A DNA stretch of 64,000 nucleotides from JAGDVO01 sp964590075 [NCBI: uncultured Aquificales bacterium] (lineage in GTDB: Bacteria; Thermosulfidibacterota; Thermosulfidibacteria; Thermosulfidibacterales). Positions 1-8,251 of the stretch are shown here, piece after piece (within the stretch, counting starts at the first letter, position 1; each line of letters begins with the position of its first letter). The stretch lies in assembly GCA_964590075.1 (NCBI GenBank), contig CAZPXS010000005.1, forward strand, positions 1 to 64,000. The letters are read 5' to 3'. Made by a program: the position numbers and the translations under genes. The notes under the pieces were generated by a model, which did not search any database, was not told the DNA's origin, and saw only the letters and a program-made list of their open reading frames with translations.

Positions 1-119
1 ATATAGATAGTGCTATAAAATATTTCAATAAATGGGGATGGTTTTTTGATAAAGAGAGAGATATAATAAATAAATCAATAATAAAGAAGTTAAGCTATAA
101 AAAATCAAGTAGTAAGTAA
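1..119 (+). CDS. 3' end of an upstream gene, possibly a glycosyltransferase tail
   Basis: An open frame enters the window and can be read from base 3 to a TAA at 117-119, giving 38 residues. The tail contains the stretch KWGWFFDKERD followed by a lysine-rich end. I associate this kind of tail with C-termini of family 2 glycosyltransferases in O-antigen clusters, but the fragment is too short to be certain. It lies on the same strand as the polysaccharide genes that follow, so a role in the same locus is likely. It could also be the end of an unrelated enzyme. Confidence 0.4.
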   Translation, partial: IDSAIKYFNKWGWFFDKERDIINKSIIKKLSYKKSSSK

Positions 120-161
120 TATCTATAAGTGTACTATAGTAAAACTATACGTTCTATATTC

Positions 162-206
162 TTGACTTTACAAGTAAAAAATGATAAATATTCTTATGTA
201 GGAGGT
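162..206 (+). promoter_or_regulatory. Promoter-like boxes and ribosome binding site before wbpB
   Basis: A TTGACT -35-like box lies at 162-167 and an A/T-rich TAAATA stretch at 185-190, 17 bases apart. A strong GGAGGT ribosome binding site at 201-206 sits five bases before the GTG at 212, which decides that start. A weak inverted repeat (TATAGT-AAA-ACTATA) lies just upstream at about 135-149 and may end transcription of the preceding gene. The promoter is inferred from box similarity only. Confidence 0.4.
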
Positions 207-211
207 TTATA

Positions 212-1177
212 GTGAAGAGGTTTGCGCTGATAGGGGCAGCGGGGTATATAGCACCAAGACACATGAAGGCCATAAAAGAGACAGGCAATATCTTAGTCGC
301 AGCTTTAGATAAGTGTGATAGTGTAGGGATATTAGATAGCTACTTCCCTGATGCTCATTTTTTTACAGAGTTTGAAAGATTTGACAGATTTATAGATAAA
401 CTCAGAAGAAAAGGGGAAAAGGTGGATTATGTCTCTATCTGCTCACCCAACTATTTACACGATGCGCATATTAGGTTTGCCTTAAGAAACGATGCAGATG
501 CAATATGTGAAAAACCCCTTGTCCTGAATCCTTGGAATATAGATGCTCTTAGTGAGATAGAAAAAGAAACAGGAAGAAAGATTTACAATGTTTTACAACT
601 TAGATTTCATGATTCTATAATTTCTTTAAGAGATAGAATTCAAAGCGAATGCAAAGTAAAAAATAAAAAATATAATATAGATTTGACTTACATTACTTCA
701 AGAGGTAGGTGGTATTTTGTTTCTTGAAAAGGAGATTTATCAAAATCCGGAGGAGTAGCAACAAATATTGGAATTCACTTTTTTGATATACTTATTTGGA
801 TTTTTGGAAATGTTAAGCATACAGAAGTACATTACTCAGAACCTTTAAGGAAGATGTCTGGGTATATAGAACTTGAAAAAGCAAACATAAGGTGGTTTCT
901 GTCTGTAGATTATAACGACCTCCCAGAAGAAATAAAACAGAAAGGCCAAAGGACATACAGATCAATAACGTTAGATGGAGAAGAAATAGAATTTTCAGAA
1001 GGTTTTACTGATCTTCATACTGCGGTTTATAAAGACATTTTAAACGGCGGTGGTTTTGGCCTTGAAGATGCACGACCTTCTATTGAATTGGCTTATCAAA
1101 TCAGGAATTTAAATCCCGTTGGATTTAATGAGAGAGCTCATCCTTTGGCTGTGGAGAAGTTGTATGGAAAAGGGTAA
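212..1177 (+). pseudogene. wbpB: UDP-GlcNAc-uronate 3-dehydrogenase WbpB/WlbA with an in-frame TGA
   Basis: This is a Gfo/Idh/MocA-family oxidoreductase of the WbpB/WlbA type, which oxidises C3 of UDP-N-acetylglucosaminuronate to the 3-keto intermediate of diacetamido uronic acid synthesis. The N-terminus has the nucleotide-binding start LIGAAGYIAPRHMKAI, then CSPNYLH and the CEKP motif of the family. The frame stops at TGA (725-727) and continues in the same frame to TAA at 1175-1177. Around the stop it reads RWYFVS-stop-KGDLSKSGGVATNIG, where WbpB proteins have SWKGD, so the TGA stands where TGG (Trp) is expected. Everything else of the roughly 321-codon gene is intact. It is a recent nonsense mutation, a suppressed stop or a read error. 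Other genes here end in TGA, so the code is not changed. Confidence 0.9.
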
Positions 1178-1787
1178 TTACTTTGTCCATGAATCTGCTT
1201 ACATAGATGAACCTGTGGATATAGGAGAAGGAACAAAAATATGGCATTTTTCCCATATTTTACCAAATACAAAAATCGGTAAAAACTGTATTATTGGACA
1301 GAACTGTATGATAGGTCCGGATGTAAAAATAGGAGACGGCTGTAAAATACAGAATAACGTCTCTATATACAAAGGTGTAGAGCTTGAAGATTACGTTTTT
1401 TGTGGACCTTCCTGTGTTTTTACAAATGTTTTAACACCCAGAGCATTTATAGAAAGGAAACACGAATTTAAGAAAACCATTGTTAAAACCGGTGCTACAA
1501 TAGGAGCTAACGCAACTATAGTCTGTGGAAACACCATAGGGAGATACGCAATGGTAGGGGCAGGAGCTGTGGTAGTTAGTGATGTTGAGGATTATGCTCT
1601 TTACACTGGAGTTCCTGCTAAAAGGGTTGGTTGGGTTTGTAAATGTGGAGTAGTTTTGGTCCATAAAGATAGGATAAAAGGTGATGTAGTAAGAAAAGAT
1701 AGAAAAATAGAAATTATTTGTAAAAGTTGTAAAAGTAGATACATTTTAGAAGATAACAAATTCTATCCTTTAGAAGAAAAGGTATAA
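1164..1787 (+). CDS. wbpD: WbpD/WlbB-type N-acetyltransferase of UDP-GlcNAc(3NH2)A
   Basis: A left-handed beta-helix acyltransferase with many hexapeptide repeats (IGEGTKI, IGKNCIIG, IGDGCKIQNNVSI, IGANATIVCG). The family acetylates the 3-amino group of UDP-2-acetamido-3-amino-2,3-dideoxyglucuronate with acetyl-CoA. The start is taken at ATG 1164 (MEKGNYFVHESAYID), 14 bases inside the end of wbpB, because homologues begin there; an upstream ATG at 1119 would add 15 unrelated residues read out of frame from wbpB. Length of 207 residues is normal. The C-terminal 45 residues hold three C-x2-C-like cysteine groups (CKCG, ICKSCKS), suggesting a small metal-binding tail. The gene appears intact although its pathway neighbours are broken. 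Confidence 0.9.
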   Translation: MEKGNYFVHESAYIDEPVDIGEGTKIWHFSHILPNTKIGKNCIIGQNCMIGPDVKIGDGCKIQNNVSIYKGVELEDYVFCGPSCVFTNVLTPRAFIERKHEFKKTIVKTGATIGANATIVCGNTIGRYAMVGAGAVVVSDVEDYALYTGVPAKRVGWVCKCGVVLVHKDRIKGDVVRKDRKIEIICKSCKSRYILEDNKFYPLEEKV

Positions 1788-1919
1788 AATTGAAAAAAAT
1801 AAAAGGATCACAATAGGCTTAGTTAAAGATTTTGAGATAGATTGTTTGAAGAATTAATTTGGAAAAACACTGGTTTTTAGATTGTTAAATATCGACGAAA
1901 AATTTAAATAAGTAATGGT
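1788..1919 (+). other. Degenerate intergenic stretch, unassigned
   Basis: This A/T-rich stretch between wbpD and the aminotransferase relic has no intact reading frame. One frame reads a short protein-like run beginning KRITIGLVKDFEID, interrupted by stops. It may be further gene debris, but I cannot assign it to a family. Confidence 0.35.
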
Positions 1920-2054
1920 ATGGAGGTTTTTGAAGGTTTAAAAAATAGTGAGCTTGTATCTAAAAGTGTTTTAAGCCTACCTATCGAGCCGTTGATGGAG
2001 GAAAGAGAAATTAATATAATTGTAGAAACTATAAAACAAATGGAGGAAAATTAA
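1920..2054 (+). pseudogene. C-terminal relic of a DegT/DnrJ/EryC1 aminotransferase (WbpE-like)
   Basis: A 44-codon frame from ATG 1920 to TAA 2052-2054 reads MEVFEGLKNSELVSKSVLSL and then PIEPLMEEREINIIVETIKQ before its last residues. The SVLSLPIEPLMEEREI pattern is the usual C-terminal signature (SLP-x-P-x-x-x-x-x-E) of DegT/DnrJ/EryC1/StrS sugar aminotransferases, which are normally about 360 residues. More than 85 percent of the gene, including the PLP lysine, is missing and the frame is closed by a stop at 1905-1907. Its position next to wbpB and wbpD fits WbpE, the enzyme that aminates the WbpB product. It is inferred to be non-functional. Confidence 0.75.
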
Positions 2055-2060
2055 AAAGAT

Positions 2061-3848
2061 ATGGAAAACAATATAAGGTTTAAAGTTCTTTTTCTTGCTT
2101 CATGGTATCCAAGCCGTATTCATCCTATAGCTGGTATTTTTATTAAAAGACACGCGGAGGCAGTTTCTTTATATTCTGATGTTGCTGTTTTATTTGTAAC
2201 AGCCGACGAATCTCTAAAAGATAAAACTTATGATATAGAGTATTCTCTTGAAAATAATATACCAACTGTTAGAGTTTATTACAAGCGTTTTTCAAAAGTA
2301 AAAGGTGTATCAAAATTTATAAATCTTTACAGATATTTTAAAGCAAGCTATTTAGGATTAAAAGTTATTAAGGAAAATTTTGGTAAACCAGATTTAGTCC
2401 ATGTAAATGTAACTTTACCAGCAGGATTGGCCGCTCTGGCTTTGAAATTTTTAAAGGGGTTTCCATACATAGTGACTGAGCATAGTTCTTCTTTTCTTAT
2501 CAAAGATGATACAGGTATTTTTAAAAAATTTTTAACAAGAATGATTATAAAAAGTGCAGAAGGAGTAACCATTGTATCTAAAGAACTCCAAAAAGCAATG
2601 ATTAAATATGGATTAGAGAACAAATATTTTATTATTCCTAACGTTGTTGATATAAAAATCAACTGTGTTCGATCAAGAATCGACAATAAAAGGAAAAAAA
2701 TTCTACATATTTCTTTGTTATACGATAAGCAAAAAAACATAAGTGATATTCTTTTAGTCTTGAATAAAATCGCTTATGAAAAAAATAGAGATGATTTTGA
2801 ATTTCATATCCTTGGCGATGGCGTGGACAGAGAAAAGCTTCAAAACTTAGCAAAAGAACTTGGACTTCTTAATAAATATGTGTTTTTTCACGGACTTAAA
2901 AAACCAGAAGAAGTATATGAATTTTTGAAGGATGCAGATTTCTTGATTACCAATAGTAATTATGAAACATTTTCTGTTGCTACTGCGGAAGCTTTGGTTT
3001 GTGGTGTTCCAGTAATAGCTACAAGATGCGGTGGTCCTGAGGATTTTGTTACTGAAGATTGCGGAATACTAATAGAACCCAGAAATCGTGAACAGTTGCT
3101 TCAAGCGATATTGTATATGCTTGATAATTCCCATAAATATGATAGAGAAAAAATATCTCAATATGCAAAAAGCAAATTTAGTTATGAAGTAGTTGGTAAG
3201 CAGTTTTATGATATATATAAATCGATAATTACCATATGGCCTGTGGGCTTATGCGGGCACAGAATCTTTATTCACCCAGATTGGAAAGTTATTGATATTG
3301 GCAGCGGACACAATCTGCATCCAAGAGCGAATGTATTGTTGGAAAAAGAGTTAGAGGAATCTATTCATCGCTCAGGAGAAAAGGCAAAAATCCCTCCTGG
3401 AAAAACTCTGGTTATAGGTGATGCTACTGATATGAAATTTTTTAAGGATAAGGAGTTTGATTATGCAATAGCCTCTCATATAGCTGAACATATAGAAAAC
3501 ATAGAAGCATTTTTAAAGGAGCTTCAGAGAGTTGCGAGACGAGGTTATATTGAAACACCTGGTCCATTAAGTGAATTTTTTCTAAATGAGCCATATCATC
3601 TTTGGATTGTTTATAAGAAAGGAGACACTTTAGTATTCAAGAAAAAGAAAAGGTTTAAATCTTTTTCTGAATTGTTTTATAAGATATTTTACCTGAATGA
3701 AAACCGTTATGGACATGAAACTTTAAAATCTAACAATCTAATTCTTAAATTAATGAAAACATTTTTTAATAGAATTTGGAAATATGTTCCATATACTTAT
3801 ACTAAATACGAGTGGGACGGAGAAATTAAGTATAAAATAAAAGAGTAA
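2061..3848 (+). CDS. Fusion: GT4 glycosyltransferase plus SAM-dependent methyltransferase
   Basis: A 595-residue two-domain protein. Residues 1 to about 385 form a GT4 (GT-B fold) glycosyltransferase: N-terminal LFLASWYPSRIHPIAGIF, a nucleotide-sugar domain with ILGDGVDREKL and the E-x7-E region TNSNYETFSVATAEALVCGVPV. From about residue 395 a class I methyltransferase follows, with motif I VIDIGSGHNLHPRA near residue 410, the acidic loop VIGDATDMKFF and the post-motif ASHIAEHIENIEAFLKEL. The join, near 3220-3250, shows no stop or frameshift. Each domain usually exists as a separate protein, so this is a real bifunctional enzyme or a deletion-made fusion in a rearranging locus. It would add a sugar and methylate a glycan at the cytoplasmic membrane face. 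The nearest SD-like sequence is rather far upstream. Confidence 0.85.
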   Translation: MENNIRFKVLFLASWYPSRIHPIAGIFIKRHAEAVSLYSDVAVLFVTADESLKDKTYDIEYSLENNIPTVRVYYKRFSKVKGVSKFINLYRYFKASYLGLKVIKENFGKPDLVHVNVTLPAGLAALALKFLKGFPYIVTEHSSSFLIKDDTGIFKKFLTRMIIKSAEGVTIVSKELQKAMIKYGLENKYFIIPNVVDIKINCVRSRIDNKRKKILHISLLYDKQKNISDILLVLNKIAYEKNRDDFEFHILGDGVDREKLQNLAKELGLLNKYVFFHGLKKPEEVYEFLKDADFLITNSNYETFSVATAEALVCGVPVIATRCGGPEDFVTEDCGILIEPRNREQLLQAILYMLDNSHKYDREKISQYAKSKFSYEVVGKQFYDIYKSIITIWPVGLCGHRIFIHPDWKVIDIGSGHNLHPRANVLLEKELEESIHRSGEKAKIPPGKTLVIGDATDMKFFKDKEFDYAIASHIAEHIENIEAFLKELQRVARRGYIETPGPLSEFFLNEPYHLWIVYKKGDTLVFKKKKRFKSFSELFYKIFYLNENRYGHETLKSNNLILKLMKTFFNRIWKYVPYTYTKYEWDGEIKYKIKE

Positions 3849-3854
3849 ATAAAA

Positions 3855-5123
3855 ATGATAAAAAATATTTTTTCTACTTTTACTACACGTGTATTTTCCT
3901 TAATAATTTCATTTGCTACACTTATCTTAACAACCAATTATCTTGGTGCTGAAGGAAGAGGTTATATATCACTTTTAACTGCATCTGCTGGTTTAATAAA
4001 TCTTTTTAGCGGATTTATAGGTGGTGCAGCACTGGTATATCTAATACCAAGAAATAAAAGTAGAAATTTCATTATTCATATTTTTATTCTATCTTATCTT
4101 TGGGATTTATTGGTCAGTGTTATTTTGACATCTATTTTATTCTTGACAGATTCTATTAGTAAAAATATAGTTGTTCATGTTTTTTTTATAGGTTTTTTGT
4201 TATCTGTTTTTGCAACTCATAGCGTAATTCTTATAGCTTTTGAGAAAATAGTATTTCAGAACCTAGTTAGTATTTTACAAATTTTAGTAAATTTTATTTT
4301 GTTTAGTTTTCTTTTGTTTATATTACATAAAGTTGAAGTAAATTCTTATATCATATCTTTATATATAAGTTATTTAGTTACTGTAACTGTTAGTATTATT
4401 CTTATTTTAAAAAATTTACCTTATAAAACCGAAAAACTTTCCTTAGTTTCGTCTTTCAAGAAAATATTAAATGTCGGCTTTGTAGCACAATTAAGTAATG
4501 TCATTCAATATCTTAATTACAGATTTAGTTTTTATGTATTAAAACATTTTTTTGGAATATCTGCTGTTGGCATTTATTCAGTTGGTGTGGTTATTTCTGA
4601 AACAATATGGATTATTTCCGGAAGTATATCGTTAGTTCAATATTCAAGAATTTCTAATTTAGATGATATAAATTATTCAAGAGAACTTACTCTACTGCTT
4701 GCAAAATTTTCATTTTTAGCTACTTTTACAGCAGTTTGTTTTTTGATACTAATTCCAGAAAGGTTATTTTCTGTAATATTTGGAAAAGACTTTAGTTCTG
4801 TTAAACAAATTATAATTCTTTTATCTCCAGGAATAGCTATATTTGGTTATGTGGTAATAATAAGTCATTACTTTGCAGGGATAGGTAAGTATATAGTCAA
4901 TACAAAAGCAGCATTTATTGGTTTAATTGTTGCATTAATTTTTAATTTAACTCTTGTTCCGTTATATGGTTATTCTGGAGCTGCAATTTCAGCAAGCTTG
5001 TCATATATAGCTACAGCCTTCTTTTTAATTTATTCCTTTATTAGAGATACAGGTATAGCTCCTACAAAATTATTGCCATCAGTTGATGATTTAAAATTTG
5101 CAGTTAATAAACTTAAAACTTAA
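3855..5123 (+). CDS. wzx: Wzx-type O-antigen flippase (MOP/polysaccharide exporter family)
   Basis: A 422-residue, very hydrophobic integral membrane protein with roughly twelve predicted transmembrane segments. It starts with the typical polysaccharide-synthesis pattern FTTRVFSLIISFATLILTTNYLGAEGRGYISL, and the C-terminal half has the Wzx-like run GIGKYIVNTKAAFIGLIVALIFNLTLVPLYGYSGAAISASLSYI, here described in part only. Wzx proteins move undecaprenyl-diphosphate-linked oligosaccharide units across the inner membrane. The gene begins seven bases after the fused glycosyltransferase and has little recognisable SD, suggesting translational coupling. Sequence divergence is high in this family, so the substrate cannot be read from the protein. 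Confidence 0.85.
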   Translation: MIKNIFSTFTTRVFSLIISFATLILTTNYLGAEGRGYISLLTASAGLINLFSGFIGGAALVYLIPRNKSRNFIIHIFILSYLWDLLVSVILTSILFLTDSISKNIVVHVFFIGFLLSVFATHSVILIAFEKIVFQNLVSILQILVNFILFSFLLFILHKVEVNSYIISLYISYLVTVTVSIILILKNLPYKTEKLSLVSSFKKILNVGFVAQLSNVIQYLNYRFSFYVLKHFFGISAVGIYSVGVVISETIWIISGSISLVQYSRISNLDDINYSRELTLLLAKFSFLATFTAVCFLILIPERLFSVIFGKDFSSVKQIIILLSPGIAIFGYVVIISHYFAGIGKYIVNTKAAFIGLIVALIFNLTLVPLYGYSGAAISASLSYIATAFFLIYSFIRDTGIAPTKLLPSVDDLKFAVNKLKT

Positions 5124-5154
5124 ACAACTATAGGATAAAAAGGAATTTTGAAAC

Positions 5155-7158
5155 ATGTGCGGTATAGTTGGTTTGGTTGGTAATGAAAATGTAAACTCAA
5201 CTTTAATAAGAGACATGGCAAATACTATAAAACACCGTGGACCAGATGATGAAGGATTTATCTTTATGTATGAGAATAATATTATTGTCGTAGGTGGAAA
5301 TGATACACCAGATAAGGTATGGGATTCTAACTTCCTGTATTCCCCGAAAAGTCATATTAATTCCCTTGAAGGAAAAAAATTTAAGGTTGCTTTAGGACAT
5401 AGAAGATTATCTATATTAGATCTTTCTCCAGCCGGACATCAACCTATGTGTGATGAAACTCAAAAAGTTTGGATTGTTTTCAATGGGGAGATATATAACT
5501 ATTTAGAGTTGAGAGAAGAGTTAAAACAAAAAGGATATATTTTTATCACAAATACAGATACGGAAGTTCTATTAAAGTCTTATATAGAATGGGGGGTTGA
5601 TTGTGTAAGCAAGTTCAACGGTATGTGGGCTTTTGCGATACTTGATTTGAGAAAAAATATCTTATTTTTATCAAGGGATAGATTTGGAGTAAAGCCGTTA
5701 TACTACTACAAAGATGATAACTACTTCGCTTTCGCTTCTGAGATAAAAGCTTTACTTAAACTTCCTTTTATAAAAAAAGAAGTTAATTACGAAGCTGTTT
5801 TTGACTACATTGCCTTGGGTCTGGAAGAACAGGGAGAAGAGAGTTTTTTCAAAGGAATAAGAGAATTAAAACCTTCTTACAATATAGTTTTAAATTTGAA
5901 TAACTTTGAATTTAAAATCCATAAGTATTATGAGCTTTTATACTATGATAAATTTGAAAAATATAATCCGGAGAAAGAGAAAAAGTATATATCCGAGATT
6001 AGAGAACTTATATTTGAGGCGATTAGATTAAGACTTAGGTCTGATGCAAGTGTTGGATCATGTTTAAGTGGTGGGCTTGACAGCTCAACCATTGTTTGTG
6101 TGATGAATGAAATAATTAAAAATCAACATTTATCTCAAGTAGGAGACTATATAAAATGTTTTACAGCTTCTTATAAAGATGACAAGGTAGACGAAAGTAA
6201 TTGGGCAAAGATAGTTGTAGAAAGTACTAAATCTCAATGGATAAGAACTTTTCCTACAGAAAAGGAACTAATAGAAGATTTAGAAGACCTTATATACACT
6301 CAAGACATTCCTTTCGGATCTACAAGTATATATGCACAGTATAGGGTAATGAAAGCTGCATATGAAAATGGTGTAAAAGTTCTATTGGATGGTCAAGGAG
6401 GAGATGAGTTATTTACAGGTTATACAGGATATTTTCCTACTTATTACAGAGAACTTATAAGGAATTTTGATTTTACTGATTTAATAAATGAAATAAAAAA
6501 TGTTAATAACTCTCCTATTGATCTTAAAACAATAGTAAAAATGGCTATAAAATCAGAGTTGGGAAAGTATTTAACATTTCCCCCAATAAGAGATTTTTTA
6601 ATTAAAAGATTATCTTATCCAATATCTTTACTTTATCCAGAATTTTATAAAAAATTTTCATACAGAATTAAAGATAGACAAGAGAAAATCCCTAATAGTC
6701 TTAATCAACAACTTTATCAGTTGATAACTGGGTTTAACTTAAAAACATTACTAATGTATGAAGACAGAAATTCAATGCGATTCAGCATAGAATCGAGAAC
6801 TCCTTTTGCTGACGATATAAACTTGATAGAATACTGTTTTGAAATACCTTCAGTTTATAAAATTCATAACGGATTTTCAAAGTATGTTTTAAGGCAAGCC
6901 ATGGACGGAGTTTTACCGGAACAAATTAGGAAGAGAGTAGATAAGGTTGGTTTTGCAACACCAGAAGAAAAATGGCTCAAAGCTAATAAAAGCTTTATAA
7001 GAGAAATTCTTTCTAACTCCGAGATTTTAAAAGAATTCTGTAATGTTCAAAAATTACTGAAAGATTTGGATAATGATGTGATTTTTAAGCAGGGTTTAAC
7101 ACTTTGGCGTTTTGTAAACTTAGCAATGTGGTATAATATGATGTTTAGAGAGGCATAA
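5155..7158 (+). CDS. asnB: AsnB-type glutamine-dependent amidotransferase
   Basis: A 667-residue class II glutamine amidotransferase. After Met1 comes the nucleophile Cys2 (MCGIVGLVG), the glutaminase domain carries HRRLSILDLSPAGHQPM and FNGEIYNYLELREEL, and the synthetase domain has the ATP pyrophosphatase loop SCLSGGLDSS at about residues 302-311 and DGQGGDELFTGY. Canonical members make asparagine. Within O-antigen loci, close relatives such as Pseudomonas WbpS are thought to turn sugar uronates into uronamides. Its place directly before the WbpI-like epimerase, two bases apart, makes amidation of a diacetamido uronic acid a reasonable inference. Ordinary asparagine synthesis cannot be excluded. 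Confidence 0.9.
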   Translation: MCGIVGLVGNENVNSTLIRDMANTIKHRGPDDEGFIFMYENNIIVVGGNDTPDKVWDSNFLYSPKSHINSLEGKKFKVALGHRRLSILDLSPAGHQPMCDETQKVWIVFNGEIYNYLELREELKQKGYIFITNTDTEVLLKSYIEWGVDCVSKFNGMWAFAILDLRKNILFLSRDRFGVKPLYYYKDDNYFAFASEIKALLKLPFIKKEVNYEAVFDYIALGLEEQGEESFFKGIRELKPSYNIVLNLNNFEFKIHKYYELLYYDKFEKYNPEKEKKYISEIRELIFEAIRLRLRSDASVGSCLSGGLDSSTIVCVMNEIIKNQHLSQVGDYIKCFTASYKDDKVDESNWAKIVVESTKSQWIRTFPTEKELIEDLEDLIYTQDIPFGSTSIYAQYRVMKAAYENGVKVLLDGQGGDELFTGYTGYFPTYYRELIRNFDFTDLINEIKNVNNSPIDLKTIVKMAIKSELGKYLTFPPIRDFLIKRLSYPISLLYPEFYKKFSYRIKDRQEKIPNSLNQQLYQLITGFNLKTLLMYEDRNSMRFSIESRTPFADDINLIEYCFEIPSVYKIHNGFSKYVLRQAMDGVLPEQIRKRVDKVGFATPEEKWLKANKSFIREILSNSEILKEFCNVQKLLKDLDNDVIFKQGLTLWRFVNLAMWYNMMFREA

Positions 7159-7160
7159 AA

Positions 7161-8243
7161 ATGAAAATAATTTCCATCGTAGGTGCTCGTCCACAGTTTA
7201 TAAAAGCTGCATTGGTTTCTAAAAAGTTGAGAGAAAAAGGGGTTAAAGAAATCTTAGTTCATACCGGTCAGCACTATGACTTTAATATGTCAGATGTCTT
7301 TTTCAAAGAGCTTGGGCTTCCGGAGCCGGATTACTACCTTGGCATTGGGTCGGGAAATCATGGAGAGCAAACCGGAAAAATGCTTATAGAAATAGAGAAA
7401 GTCTTACTTAAAGAAAAGCCGGATATTGTAATAGTTTATGGAGATACAAACTCTACACTGGCAGGAGCATTGGCAGCTGCAAAACTTCATATACCTGTTG
7501 CCCATGTAGAAGCAGGCTTGAGAAGTTATAATAAGAAGATGCCAGAAGAGATAAATAGAGTTCTGACAGACCATATATCTACATTTCTATTTGCACCTAC
7601 TAAGACAGCCGTTGAAAATTTACACAAAGAAGGTATTTCTAAAGGTGTTTACCAAGTGGGAGATGTAATGTTTGATGTTGCCTTGGAGAGTATTAAGAGG
7701 GTTGATGAGGAAAAAGTTTTAAGTAAATATGGATTAAAGCCGAAAGAGTTTATTTTAGCCACAATACACAGGGCAGAAAATACAGACATAATGGAAAACC
7801 TTACAAATATCTGGGAAGCACTAAATGATATTGCTAAATCAGGGTATAGTATTATTTTCCCTGTTCATCCTAGAACAAGAAAGGCTTTTGAAAAATGGGG
7901 AATACGCATAGACTTAAGAAATGAAAGACTCATACTAATAGATCCTGTTTCTTATTTTGAGATGTTAGCCCTTGAAAAGAATGCCAAACTTATGATAACA
8001 GATTCAGGTGGTGTTCAAAAAGAAGGTTATTTTTGGGGAACACCGTGTGTAATTCCAAGGAATGAGACTGAGTGGATTGAGTTGGTAGAAATAGGATTTA
8101 ATAAACTTGCTGGAAATAAGGCAGAAGATATTGTAAAATACTCATTAGAGGTTTTAAACGGTAAGAAGCAATATAATGTAATTGAGCACTTCTATGGAAA
8201 AGGTGATGCATCTGATAAAATTATAAAAAATACTTATGTATAG
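7161..8243 (+). CDS. wbpI: Non-hydrolysing UDP-sugar 2-epimerase, WbpI-like
   Basis: A 360-residue UDP-GlcNAc 2-epimerase-family protein (GT-B fold). Diagnostic stretches are IVGARPQFIKAALVSK, HTGQHYDFNMSDVFF, VYGDTNSTLAGALAA, HVEAGLRSYNKKMPEE and DSGGVQKEGYFWGTP. The segment SGNHGEQTGKMLIEIE and the pattern KMPEEINRVLTD resemble WbpI/WlbD, which converts UDP-GlcNAc(3NAc)A to the mannuronic epimer, more than they resemble E. coli WecB. Since wbpB, wbpD and a wbpE relic lie in the same locus, WbpI is the better reading, but plain UDP-GlcNAc 2-epimerase (WecB) activity cannot be excluded from sequence. It is intact. Confidence 0.9.
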   Translation: MKIISIVGARPQFIKAALVSKKLREKGVKEILVHTGQHYDFNMSDVFFKELGLPEPDYYLGIGSGNHGEQTGKMLIEIEKVLLKEKPDIVIVYGDTNSTLAGALAAAKLHIPVAHVEAGLRSYNKKMPEEINRVLTDHISTFLFAPTKTAVENLHKEGISKGVYQVGDVMFDVALESIKRVDEEKVLSKYGLKPKEFILATIHRAENTDIMENLTNIWEALNDIAKSGYSIIFPVHPRTRKAFEKWGIRIDLRNERLILIDPVSYFEMLALEKNAKLMITDSGGVQKEGYFWGTPCVIPRNETEWIELVEIGFNKLAGNKAEDIVKYSLEVLNGKKQYNVIEHFYGKGDASDKIIKNTYV

Positions 8244-8251
8244 AGGCATGG

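Noticed and set aside
725-727. TGA as a sense codon (Trp recoding) or selenocysteine in wbpB
   Set aside because: Several other genes in the window stop at TGA in the right place, and no Sec-type residue is known at this position.
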